Below are positions 23,872 to 30,346 of a stretch of DNA of 30,346 nt, one piece after another (within the stretch, counting starts at the first letter, position 1; each line of letters starts with the position of its first letter). Location: positions 1-30,346 of the forward strand of contig JBBDPC010000043.1 in NCBI GenBank assembly GCA_040876735.1. The letters run 5' to 3'. This DNA comes from Natronomicrosphaera sp040876735 (GTDB lineage Bacteria > Planctomycetota > Phycisphaerae > Phycisphaerales > Phycisphaeraceae). The notes beneath the pieces were generated by a model that made no database searches, was not told where the DNA came from, and worked only from the letters and a program-made list of their open reading frames with translations. Made by a program: the position numbers and the translations under genes.

Positions 23872-24651
23872 ATGCAGGCCCTGATCCTTCTACTGACGGC
23901 TGGCACGCTGACGGCGACACTGAGCACCTGTGTCCTGACCGGTCCGCCCGCCCCGCCAGTAACCCCCCCGACCTCTGACCGCAAGCCCAACGAGCAGGTC
24001 AGTCAGACGACCTTGACGCTCGCCGAAGGCAGTGCCATCCGTCTGGCAGGCAGCGCCACCGTCGGCTCGTGGGATTGCGCCGGTTACCAGGCCCACGCCA
24101 CCTTCGCTCCCGGCACCGAAATCCGCAAACTTCATGCGTGGATCGACCACCTTGAGACGGACCTCGCCAACAACGGCCGTTCCGAGATGAACGGTACCGC
24201 CCTGCCGCTGGCACATGCCCCGCGTGCTTCGTTGCAGATGGCGATCGAGGCGCTGGGATGCGGCAACGCTGCCATGGAACGGGACATGCAGGGCGCTTTG
24301 AAAGCCAGTGAGCACCCCGACATCACGTATGAACTGGATCGTGTCGTTGACGTGCAATGGGAACTGTCGCCGGAGACCGAACGGCCGGTGTTTCACCTGA
24401 CCACCCAGGGACACCTGTCACTGGCAGGCCAATCCCAGCCCATTGAGATGGACGTGCGTATTGAACGCGTTGAGGAGGCGCGTTTCGCCCTGCTCGGCCG
24501 CAAGGAACTGGACATGGCGGATTTCGATATCCAACCGCCCTCGGCCCTGTTCGGGCTGATTCGCGCACACCCGACAGTGACCGTGGTCTTTGACCTTGTC
24601 GTCGAGCCGCAGTCGGAAGCACCGGCCGCCGAACGACCCGCGACGCCATAG
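23872..24651 (+). CDS. YceI-family protein, probably membrane-anchored or secreted
   Basis: A protein of 259 residues. The N-terminus is a hydrophobic segment ending LSTC (Cys20), a near-lipobox with Thr at -1, so a lipoprotein is possible but not certain. A Pro-rich linker follows (about 24-40), then a YceI-like domain (about 45-245). That domain has GSATVGSWDCAGYQAHATF, LGCGNAAMERDMQGALKASE with HPDITYEL, HLTTQGHLSLAGQSQPIEMD and LDMADFDIQPPSALFGLIRA. It is more divergent than the two neighbours, with two core cysteines. The ATG at 23872 was chosen for GGAAGGAG upstream and the hydrophobic N-terminus; 23806 is an alternative without a good ribosome site. It follows the hairpin at 23745 and precedes the third YceI gene by 28 bases. 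Confidence 0.82.
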   Translation: MQALILLLTAGTLTATLSTCVLTGPPAPPVTPPTSDRKPNEQVSQTTLTLAEGSAIRLAGSATVGSWDCAGYQAHATFAPGTEIRKLHAWIDHLETDLANNGRSEMNGTALPLAHAPRASLQMAIEALGCGNAAMERDMQGALKASEHPDITYELDRVVDVQWELSPETERPVFHLTTQGHLSLAGQSQPIEMDVRIERVEEARFALLGRKELDMADFDIQPPSALFGLIRAHPTVTVVFDLVVEPQSEAPAAERPATP

Positions 24652-24679
24652 CGATGGAACACCAGGTGGAATCATAGTG

Positions 24680-25303
24680 ATGATCAAGCATTCCCGTACA
24701 TTTTCGTCCACACTTCCTGCTGTACGCTACCAGAGCGCCGATGAAGGCCATCGTGTGCACATTGAAGGCACGTCCAATATCCATGACTGGTCCGGCACGA
24801 CCGATCAGATCAGCGGTTGGATTGACATCCCGGGCCGGTGGATCAATCAAGCCGGCGAGCTTTGCATGGAACTCACCCGGCAGACCACGGATGCCGCCCC
24901 TCGGATTCATGTTCAGATTCCCGTGCGCTCGCTTAAAGGGAATCACCAAGGCCTCGCCAGCCATATTCATGCAGAGTTGAAGGCGGCAAACCATCCCTAT
25001 GTGACCTTCACGCTTGAAACGCTCAACAGAAACGCCGCGGCGGATCGTGATGTGACCACGTGGTCCGCCCACGGCCAACTCGAAATCGCGGGTGCCAGGC
25101 GTAGCGTGGAACTGCCACTGATCCTCACCCCGCTTTCAGACAGTCGCCTCCGCATCGAGGTGCAGAAGGATCTGCTGATGACAGACTTCGGCATCGATCC
25201 GCCCACCGCCATGATGGGAATGGCCCAGGTGGTCAACGAGGTGCGCGTACGCGTCACCTGGATTGTGGAGCGACAGGCCCAACGAACGGGGTATTCTGGC
25301 TGA
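24680..25303 (+). CDS. YceI-family protein without a visible signal peptide
   Basis: A protein of 207 residues that is almost entirely one YceI domain. It has GTSNIHDWSGTTDQISGWID, LASHIHAELKAANHPYVTF, WSAHGQLEIAGARRSVELPL and KDLLMTDFGIDPPTAMMGMA. These track the first YceI protein (22546) closely, which indicates a local duplication. The N-terminus MIKHSRTFSSTLPAVRYQSA lacks the hydrophobic core present in the paralogue. It is therefore cytoplasmic, or the signal has decayed, or a different start is used. The ATG at 24680 has AGGTGGA about 11 bases upstream; GTG at 24677 is possible. It converges on the CoA-disulfide reductase gene with a 25-base gap. Confidence 0.85.
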   Translation: MIKHSRTFSSTLPAVRYQSADEGHRVHIEGTSNIHDWSGTTDQISGWIDIPGRWINQAGELCMELTRQTTDAAPRIHVQIPVRSLKGNHQGLASHIHAELKAANHPYVTFTLETLNRNAAADRDVTTWSAHGQLEIAGARRSVELPLILTPLSDSRLRIEVQKDLLMTDFGIDPPTAMMGMAQVVNEVRVRVTWIVERQAQRTGYSG

Positions 25304-25328
25304 CGGCTTAAAGCGAACGGCTCCAGGC

Positions 25329-27068
25329 TCACTCGTTGAGTCCAAGGCGGACTCCGCTACGCGGCCGGCCGGTCATGGACTGGGCATCGGGATGACTGGC
25401 CAAGGCCCGGCGGCGCATGATCTGCCCCCCACTGAGGCTCCGAACCGCGGCAAAGCCATGTTCGCGGAGCAGGCGGGCGGCGGCGTAGCTGCGCACGCCC
25501 GAGGCGCAGAGCGTGACGGTGGGGCTGGTCGGGTCCAGTTCGTCCAATCGCTTGCGCAGCTCATCGAGCGGAATATGCACCACACGGTCCACGTCCGCCA
25601 GCGGCGCGTCGGCGACCTCCCTGGCCGTCCGCACATCAAGGACCTGCAACTGGCTCAGGTCTTCATCGGGTTGGATGAAGTCCACCAGTCCGTCGAGTTG
25701 GTTGCTGGCGGCGAAGGCGGCCATGTGCACCGGGTCTTTCGCCGAGCCATAGGGCGGAGCGTAGGCCAGGTCCACGTCCGCAAGGTCGCGCACCGTGCCC
25801 CCGAAGCGCATCGCGGTGGCGATGACGTCGATGCGTTTATCCACCCCGGCGCGGCCGACGGCCTGGGCGCCGAGGATGCGGCCGGTGTCGGGGGCATAGA
25901 TCAGCTTGAGCGTCATCGACTCAGCACCGGGGTAATAGCCGGCGTGATGGTTGGCCAGGATGGTGACGCTGGTGGCGTCGATGCCCAGCCGGCGGGCGAG
26001 CTTGATTGAGAGGCCGGTGCTCGCGGCGGTCTGGTCGAAGACGCGGACCACGGCCGTGCCCATCACCGGGCCCATCGGCGCACCGCGGCCGGTGGCGGCA
26101 TGTTCACCGGCGAGCCGGCCGGCACGGTTGGCCGGGCCGGCGAGCGGGATGCGCATCGGCTGGTCCGTCGGGCCGAAGCGGTATTCCACGGCATCGCCCA
26201 CGGCATAAATCGCCGGGTCGCTCGTCCGCAGATGTTCGTCCACGACGATTCCCCCCTGCGGCCCGATGGCCAGGCCCGCGTCCCGGGCGAGTCCCGTGTT
26301 CGGCCGCACCCCCAGCCCCAGCAACACCAGGTCGGCCGGCACCGTCTGCCCGTCCCCGATGCGGACCGCCACCGCCCGGCCCCGCTCAACCGTCAATCCC
26401 TCAATACCCTGCCCCAAGTGCAGTTCGACGCCCTGACACGCCAGTTGCTCCCGCAACGGCTGGGCCATCTCCCGATCCAACGGCGGCAGCACCTGATCCT
26501 GAAGCTCCACCAGGCTCACCTGCATGCCGCGTCGCAGAAGCTGCTCGACCATCTCCAGCCCGATGAAGCCGGCGCCAACCACCACCGCCCGACGAGGCGG
26601 GTGCTCGTCGATCCAATGGGTGATCGCATCGGTGTCCGCGAGGTTGCGCAAAGTGAAGACGTTCGGCGCGTCGACGCCGGGCATGTGCGGAACGATCGGC
26701 GAAGCGCCGGGCGCCAGGATCAACTTGTCATACGCCTGCTCGTACCGCTCGCCGGTGGTGTGGTTGAGCACCTGCACCACCTGTCGTTGCCGGTCGATGG
26801 CGATCACTTCCTGCCGGGTGCGCACCTCAATGCCGAACCGTTGCTCGAACAGCTCGGGGCTGGCCACCAGCAGCTTCCCGCGTTCGGTGATTTCGCCACC
26901 GATGTAGTAGGGCAGCCCGCAGTTGGCGAAAGAAATGTGGGCGTCTTTCTCAAAGAGCGTAATCCGTGCCCGGGCATTGAGCCGGCGAGCCCGCGTGGCC
27001 GCCGACGCGCCGCCAGCGACGCCGCCGACGATCACGATCCGAAGTTTGCCGTGGCCCTGCTGGTTCAT
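25329..27068 (-). CDS. CoA-disulfide reductase-rhodanese fusion (CoADR-RHD)
   Basis: A protein of 579 residues. The FAD domain starts LRIVIVGGVAGGASAATRAR. Active-site Cys50 sits in SFANCGLPYYIGG, the single-cysteine signature of CoA-disulfide/persulfide reductases. The NAD(P)H domain has RRAVVVGAGFIGLEMVEQL, and a second FAD motif is AIYAVGDAVE. The dimerisation domain covers about 330-445 (NHHAGYYPGAESMTLKLIY). A C-terminal rhodanese domain (about 465-550) has catalytic Cys521 (CASGVRSY). Known homologues reduce CoA-disulfides or persulfides and polysulfides with NAD(P)H. The ATG at 27068 has an AAAGAAG-like site; upstream in-frame codons overlap the preceding gene. It is the third gene of the ArsR-led operon, 34 bases after the rhodanese gene. 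Confidence 0.93.
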   Translation of the reverse strand: MNQQGHGKLRIVIVGGVAGGASAATRARRLNARARITLFEKDAHISFANCGLPYYIGGEITERGKLLVASPELFEQRFGIEVRTRQEVIAIDRQRQVVQVLNHTTGERYEQAYDKLILAPGASPIVPHMPGVDAPNVFTLRNLADTDAITHWIDEHPPRRAVVVGAGFIGLEMVEQLLRRGMQVSLVELQDQVLPPLDREMAQPLREQLACQGVELHLGQGIEGLTVERGRAVAVRIGDGQTVPADLVLLGLGVRPNTGLARDAGLAIGPQGGIVVDEHLRTSDPAIYAVGDAVEYRFGPTDQPMRIPLAGPANRAGRLAGEHAATGRGAPMGPVMGTAVVRVFDQTAASTGLSIKLARRLGIDATSVTILANHHAGYYPGAESMTLKLIYAPDTGRILGAQAVGRAGVDKRIDVIATAMRFGGTVRDLADVDLAYAPPYGSAKDPVHMAAFAASNQLDGLVDFIQPDEDLSQLQVLDVRTAREVADAPLADVDRVVHIPLDELRKRLDELDPTSPTVTLCASGVRSYAAARLLREHGFAAVRSLSGGQIMRRRALASHPDAQSMTGRPRSGVRLGLNE

Positions 27069-27102
27069 GGTGGCTTCTTTCAATGAAGGTGACTGCTTTT
27101 TC

Positions 27103-27654
27103 TCACCCTGTCCGGCATGCCGGCCGAGCAGCGTCGCGCTGATTCCAGGGCATCCGCGCCAGCAGCATGGCCATCCCGCAGAAGTCCGTGACGCCGGCGA
27201 CGAACAGCCCGGCCCCCACGAAGCCGGCAATCCCGTAGAAGGTGGGATGCACCACCCAGCCCAGCAGAACGCCCAGCAGCACCAGCATGCCCGCGCCGAT
27301 GCGCACCTGCCGCTCCAGCGAGATCACGCCCTGGCCTTTGACCAGCGGCAGGTTCGCCTGCTTGCAGGCGGAGAGGCCGCCCTTAACCACGGCCATATTT
27401 GAAACCCCGGCCACCGCGAGCTTGCCGTAGGCGGTGCTCGCCCGCTTGCCCGATTGGCACAACAGATAGATCGGCACGCCGGGGGGCGCTTGCAGAAAGG
27501 CCCGGGCGTCCAGTTGATCCAGCGGCATCAACTCCGCCGGCTCAAGGTGTTCGGCGCGGTACTCGCCGGGCGTTCGCACATCGATCAGCCGCACCGGGTC
27601 GCGACGCTCCAGCCTGGCCTTCAGGTCATTCGGGTCAATGGTGGGTGGGTTCAT
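27103..27654 (-). CDS. Membrane-anchored rhodanese, YgaP-like
   Basis: A protein of 183 residues. The rhodanese domain (about 5-105) has RLIDVRTPGEYRAEHLEPAE and active-site Cys66 in LLCQSGKRAS. The C-terminal part (about 112-170) is a DUF2892-type pair of transmembrane helices (GAGMLVLLGVLLGWVVHP; GFVGAGLFVAGVTDFCGMAM). This is the layout of E. coli YgaP, an inner-membrane sulfurtransferase. The role is persulfide sulfur transfer at the cytoplasmic face. The ATG at 27654 has GAAGG 9 bases upstream. It begins 12 bases after the ArsR stop and is followed by the CoA-disulfide reductase, forming a persulfide-handling operon. Confidence 0.93.
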   Translation of the reverse strand: MNPPTIDPNDLKARLERRDPVRLIDVRTPGEYRAEHLEPAELMPLDQLDARAFLQAPPGVPIYLLCQSGKRASTAYGKLAVAGVSNMAVVKGGLSACKQANLPLVKGQGVISLERQVRIGAGMLVLLGVLLGWVVHPTFYGIAGFVGAGLFVAGVTDFCGMAMLLARMPWNQRDAARPACRTG

Positions 27655-27666
27655 GGATTGAAGCCT

Positions 27667-28050
27667 TCACTTGTGAGATCGTGATGACCGGGGCGTGCGC
27701 CGGCGCGTGGGTTCGGGGGCGCTGTCGAGGCCGGCGGCCTGCGAATGCTCGCGCAACCGCTTGCGGACGCCATCGCAGACCACCTGGCACATCTGGTAGA
27801 CCGACGCGTCCGCCACCCGGTAGAGCATCTGCGTGCCGTCGCGACGGCTGGTCACGAGCCCGGCCTGCCGTAGCACGGCCAGGTGCTTGGAGACCGACGC
27901 CTGCCGCAAGCCGACCGCCTCGGTCAGCCGGCTGACGTTCTGCTCGCCTGCCTGCAGCAGGATCAGCAGCCGCAGGCGGTTCTCATCCGCCAGGGCCTGG
28001 AAACGGCCGGCGACCTGTTGAATCATGTAGTCTTGGCTGAGGTCTATCAT
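27667..28050 (-). CDS. ArsR/SmtB-family transcriptional repressor
   Basis: A protein of 127 residues with a winged HTH: FQALADENRLRLLILLQAGE, then LTEAVGLRQASVSKHLAVLR and a TSRRDGTQMLYRVAD wing. Its only two cysteines, Cys88 and Cys92 (YQMCQVVCDGV), both lie in the last long helix. They could bind a metal or form a disulfide or persulfide. The tail is a basic Arg/Ser-rich extension. The ATG at 28050 was chosen over the upstream ATG at 28083 because the latter lies inside the promoter; AGGA stands 8 bases upstream. It probably autoregulates the operon through the palindrome at 28058-28071. By function it resembles BigR/YgaV/SqrR regulators, but the cysteine placement differs. Confidence 0.93.
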   Translation of the reverse strand: MIDLSQDYMIQQVAGRFQALADENRLRLLILLQAGEQNVSRLTEAVGLRQASVSKHLAVLRQAGLVTSRRDGTQMLYRVADASVYQMCQVVCDGVRKRLREHSQAAGLDSAPEPTRRRTPRSSRSHK

Positions 28051-28057
28051 TCTTAAT

Positions 28058-28071
28058 TTCCTATATAGGAA
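28058..28071. promoter_or_regulatory. Operator palindrome of the ArsR operon
   Basis: TTCCTATATAGGAA is a perfect 14-base palindrome covering the expected transcription start and touching the -10. It ends 7 bases before the ArsR ATG. Binding here would block RNA polymerase. Confidence 0.7.
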
Positions 28072-28097
28072 TATAGCGATCAATTATGGTTTGTCAA
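28070..28097 (-). promoter_or_regulatory. Sigma-70 promoter of the ArsR-rhodanese operon
   Basis: On the minus strand a consensus TTGACA (28092-28097) and TATATT (28070-28075) are 16 bases apart. The start of transcription is expected near 28063, inside the palindrome. Confidence 0.75.
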
Positions 28098-28099
28098 GT

Positions 28100-28509
28100 C
28101 ACGTCCGTTCATCATCTCCGACCGCCTGCGGATCACGCCGCCTGCCGGTGGACATGCTTGAGCAACCGCCGATGGACTTTTTTGCACGTGGCCCCGCCCA
28201 TGTTCGACGGCGGCGACAGGCTCACGCCATCGGCGGCCGGTTCGAGGATCTGGTGCGCTCGCTCCTCGTGAGATCGCGATTGCCGACGAAGCCCCTTGAT
28301 GTCCAACACCGGATTGGGGCGGACGGTGCCGACGGCACTATCGGGTTTCATCGCTGTAGCGCCCGTAACGCGTCGCACCGGCCGGCGACTGGTGGCCGAG
28401 AACTCGAGCTCCGGCTGATGCGTGCCCCACATGGCCGAATCACGCACGACCTCGTGGGCAAAGGGCCATCGAGCCGGGACATGCCGGCCAGGTGGACGAT
28501 GTACGAAAT
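28100..28509. other. Non-coding or decayed stretch
   Basis: About 400 bases lie between the ArsR promoter and the integrase remnant. Open frames exist on both strands (for example 28133-28564 on the minus strand), but none shows a recognisable motif, signal peptide or ribosome site. It is probably further remains of the integrated element. Confidence 0.4.
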
Positions 28510-28844
28510 GTTCAGGTCTTTGCAGACCTGCTGGATGCGAGTTTGGTCGGGTTGGCGCCGCCATGCCGCTTGAGTACGTCCGCCCACCAGTCGAGCATGA
28601 CCTCGGCGGCCGTCACGCCTGACGTGGCCTCGGCCGGCGGGGGCGTTACGTGGTCGAGTACACGGCCATCCGCTTTCCATTTTCCCAATCTTCCGCGCGT
28701 GCTCGGCCCACGACTCGGCGGTTTCATGTTCGCCAAACAGCACGTCGCGACACTTGCCGGAGACGGCACAGGTAAGCGTGACGACGGCCTGCCCGGTTTG
28801 GCGGTGCAGGCGATACGATGGTGAGATTTGCGGCGTTTGCCCAT
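28510..28844 (-). pseudogene. Tyrosine-type site-specific integrase, N-terminal remnant
   Basis: On the minus strand MGKRRK (start 28844) continues in a second frame as SPSYRLHRQTGQAVVTLTCA, then CRDVLFGEHETAESWAEHAR. It then returns to the first frame for VTAAEVMLDWWADVLKRHGG. This is the N-terminal region of a phage-integrase-like protein common in Planctomycetes (SPSYRLHxQTGQAVVTL, RRDVLLGxYGTxES, then a core-binding helix AYWxxAxxYY). At least two frameshifts are needed. The catalytic domain with the Arg-His-Arg-Tyr residues is absent. It lies about 120 bases from the 3' end of tRNA-Val. Confidence 0.7.
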
Positions 28845-28963
28845 GATGGGATGCATCCCAAGGATGCCCAGCGCGGAAGGTTCCGCACAGTTTTGGCCTC
28901 TTGGTTAGCACCGCCTCAGGCAGGCCTCGCGTTACGTTGCGATTCTGACGTGAGTTATGTAAA

Positions 28964-29037
28964 TGGCCCTAACTGGACTCGAACCAGTGACCTCTACCGT
29001 GTCAAGGTAGCGCTCTAGCCAACTGAGCTATAGGACC
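28964..29037 (-). tRNA. tRNA-Val (anticodon GAC)
   Basis: On the minus strand the acceptor GGTCCTA pairs with TAGGGCC (one G-T). The D-arm is GCTC-AGTTGGCTA-GAGC. The anticodon arm CTACC-TTGACAC-GGTAG gives anticodon GAC. The T-arm ACTGG-TTCGAGT-CCAGT is perfect. The discriminator is A, and CCA is not encoded. Length 74 with the discriminator. Confidence 0.96.
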
Positions 29038-29062
29038 GCCTAGGCTCTGCGACGAACAGGGA

Positions 29063-29090
29063 AGTATACCCGCCGACGGCGAGGCTGCAA
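29063..29090 (-). promoter_or_regulatory. Promoter of tRNA-Val
   Basis: On the minus strand TTGCAG (29085-29090) and TATACT (29063-29068) are 16 bases apart. Transcription would begin about 19 bases before the tRNA 5' end. Confidence 0.6.
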
Positions 29091-29222
29091 CCGGTCGCAA
29101 CCACGGACGCGCGGGCCGGCGGAGGTTGCTAGGATGGGACTGCCGGACCGGGAAGGCGGGGGCCATCCGGGAGCCGTCGCAATCAGCCGCAAACCCACGA
29201 CGCAATTCAGACAGGCGCTGCC

Positions 29223-30346
29223 ATGGAAATCAAGCTCAAGTACGGCATCAATCCCAACCAGTCGTTCGCCCGCGTGGTCGTCGAAGGCGACGCGTCGCCC
29301 TTGACGGTCGTCAACGGCAAGCCCAGCTATATCAACGTGCTGGACGGCCTGCGCGGCTGGCAACTCGTCCGCGAACTCAAGCAGGCCACGGGTAAGCCGG
29401 CGGCGGCGTCGTACAAGCACGTCAGCCCGGCCGGCGCGGCCGTCGCGGGCGAGCTCAGCGAGACGTTCCGCAACGCCTTCTTCATCCCGGCCGACGCCGA
29501 GCTTTCCCCGCTCGCCACCGCCTACGCCAAGGCCCGCAGCTCCGACCGCGTCGCCAGCTTCGGCGACTTCATCTGCGTCTCCGACACGGTCGACCTCGCC
29601 CTGGCGAAACTCATCAAACCTGAAGTCTCCGACGGCATCATCGCCCCCGCCTACGAGCCCGAAGCCCTGGAACTGCTCAAGAGCAAGAAAGGCGGCGGCT
29701 ACGTCATGCTCCAGATCGACCCCGACTGGCAGCCGCCCGACACCGAGTATCGCCTCGAGTTCGGCCTGCGCCTCGAACAGAGCTACAACGATGCGGTGAT
29801 CGACGAAAAGCTGGTCACGTCCAACATCGTCACCGAGAACCGCACACTGCCCGCCAGCGCCGTCGAAACGCTGCTGGTGACGACCATCACGCTCAAGCAC
29901 ACGCAGTCCAACTCCGTCGCCCTCGGCTATGCCGGTCAGGCGGTGGGCATTGGCGCCGGCCAGCAGTCGCGCATCGCCTGCACCCGGCTGGCGTCGGAGA
30001 AGATGGACCGCTGGATGCTTTCGCAGCACCCCACCGCCACCGGACTCCAATTCAAGGAAGACGTGCCGCGATCGGAGCGGGCCAACCTCGTCGACGCCCT
30101 GCTGCGTTGGTATGAGCTGGACGCGAACGAACGCGCCGCCTTCCAGAGCAAGCTCACCAAGCCCGCCCAGCCGATCACGGCCGAGGAACGGACGCAGTGG
30201 CTCAAAGGCTTCGGCGACGTGGCGATCAGCTCCGACGCCTTCTTCCCCTTCCGCGACAACCTCGACCGCGCCGCCAAGAGCGGCGTGAAGTACGTCGTCC
30301 AGCCCGGCGGCTCGAAGCGCGACGCCGACGTCATCGCCGCCGCCGA
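29223..30346 (+). CDS. AICAR transformylase, stand-alone, 3' end outside window
   Basis: At least 374 residues, open at the right edge. It starts MEIKLKYGINPNQSFARVVV and contains YINVLDGLRGWQLVRELKQA, then AAASYKHVSPAGAA with the catalytic Lys-His pair. It also has VSDGIIAPAYEPEALELL, HTQSNSVALGYAGQAVGIGA, GQQSRIACTRLA and FFPFRDNLDRAAKSGVKYVV with QPGGS. These are the conserved blocks of the formyltransferase half of PurH, which converts AICAR to formyl-AICAR with 10-formyl-tetrahydrofolate in purine synthesis. The IMP cyclohydrolase half normally found at the N-terminus of bacterial PurH is absent, so IMP closure must be done by another protein. The ATG at 29223 begins the conserved sequence directly; its ribosome site is weak. 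About 15-20 residues are probably missing at the end. Confidence 0.95.
   Translation, partial: MEIKLKYGINPNQSFARVVVEGDASPLTVVNGKPSYINVLDGLRGWQLVRELKQATGKPAAASYKHVSPAGAAVAGELSETFRNAFFIPADAELSPLATAYAKARSSDRVASFGDFICVSDTVDLALAKLIKPEVSDGIIAPAYEPEALELLKSKKGGGYVMLQIDPDWQPPDTEYRLEFGLRLEQSYNDAVIDEKLVTSNIVTENRTLPASAVETLLVTTITLKHTQSNSVALGYAGQAVGIGAGQQSRIACTRLASEKMDRWMLSQHPTATGLQFKEDVPRSERANLVDALLRWYELDANERAAFQSKLTKPAQPITAEERTQWLKGFGDVAISSDAFFPFRDNLDRAAKSGVKYVVQPGGSKRDADVIAAA

Noticed and set aside
26100..27086. 328-codon open frame on the plus strand
   Set aside because: Antisense to the CoA-disulfide reductase with all its flavin motifs.
28133..28564. 143-codon minus-strand frame as a gene
   Set aside because: No recognisable motif, Arg/Pro/His-rich, within a decayed region next to the integrase remnant.
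1..30346. CRISPR array, insertion sequence or rRNA
   Set aside because: No regularly spaced repeats, no intact transposase with terminal repeats and no rRNA-like sequence were seen on either strand.

Overview
The window is a GC-rich, densely packed stretch of bacterial chromosome. The lineage is most likely Planctomycetota of the Phycisphaerae type. This is inferred from four secreted proteins ending in a PEP-CTERM sorting tail, prepilin-like proteins with the FTLIELLVVI leader, three XylR-like (sugar-sensor plus AraC) regulators, an SHD1 domain on a secreted glycoside-hydrolase-like protein, and a stand-alone AICAR transformylase. No phylogenetic marker was searched.

Layout. 1-16060 is a surface and polysaccharide-use region. 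It holds two prepilin-like genes, four PEP-CTERM genes (one a FAD-dependent oxidoreductase fused to a lectin-like domain), a glycoside-hydrolase-like/HAD phosphatase operon, a secreted PQQ-type beta-propeller protein, and three XylR-like regulators placed next to or divergent from the genes they probably control. A 20-base element with one mismatch is shared by the upstream regions of the PEP-CTERM gene at 1139-1990 and the hydrolase operon at 2265-4846. It has the same orientation relative to both, and the XylR-like gene at 5118 lies beside one copy. 16150-16550 is a broken short-chain dehydrogenase gene.

16599-25303 is a regulatory and envelope cluster. A histidine kinase and a sigma-54 activator (NtrC type) overlap by 8 bases and point left. 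The facing intergenic region carries two near-identical 16-base dyads, an IHF-like site and a sigma-54 -24/-12 element in the canonical order. That element drives rightward genes: a single-domain receiver, a porin-like outer membrane protein, and three YceI-family proteins (one fused to a DUF3347-like domain, one probably anchored at the membrane, one without a signal peptide).

25329-28050 is a leftward operon of an ArsR-type repressor, a membrane rhodanese (YgaP-like) and a CoA-disulfide reductase-rhodanese fusion. Its promoter overlaps a perfect 14-base palindrome. It looks like a persulfide or thiol-stress operon, and it converges on the YceI cluster. 28100-28960 is decayed DNA with a frameshifted tyrosine-integrase N-terminus next to tRNA-Val(GAC), the scar of an old integrative element. 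The window ends in an incomplete purine-biosynthesis gene (AICAR transformylase).

The most notable observations are the complete sigma-54 enhancer-promoter region facing its likely regulator, the triple YceI cluster it may control, and the shared operator-like element of the XylR-like regulon.
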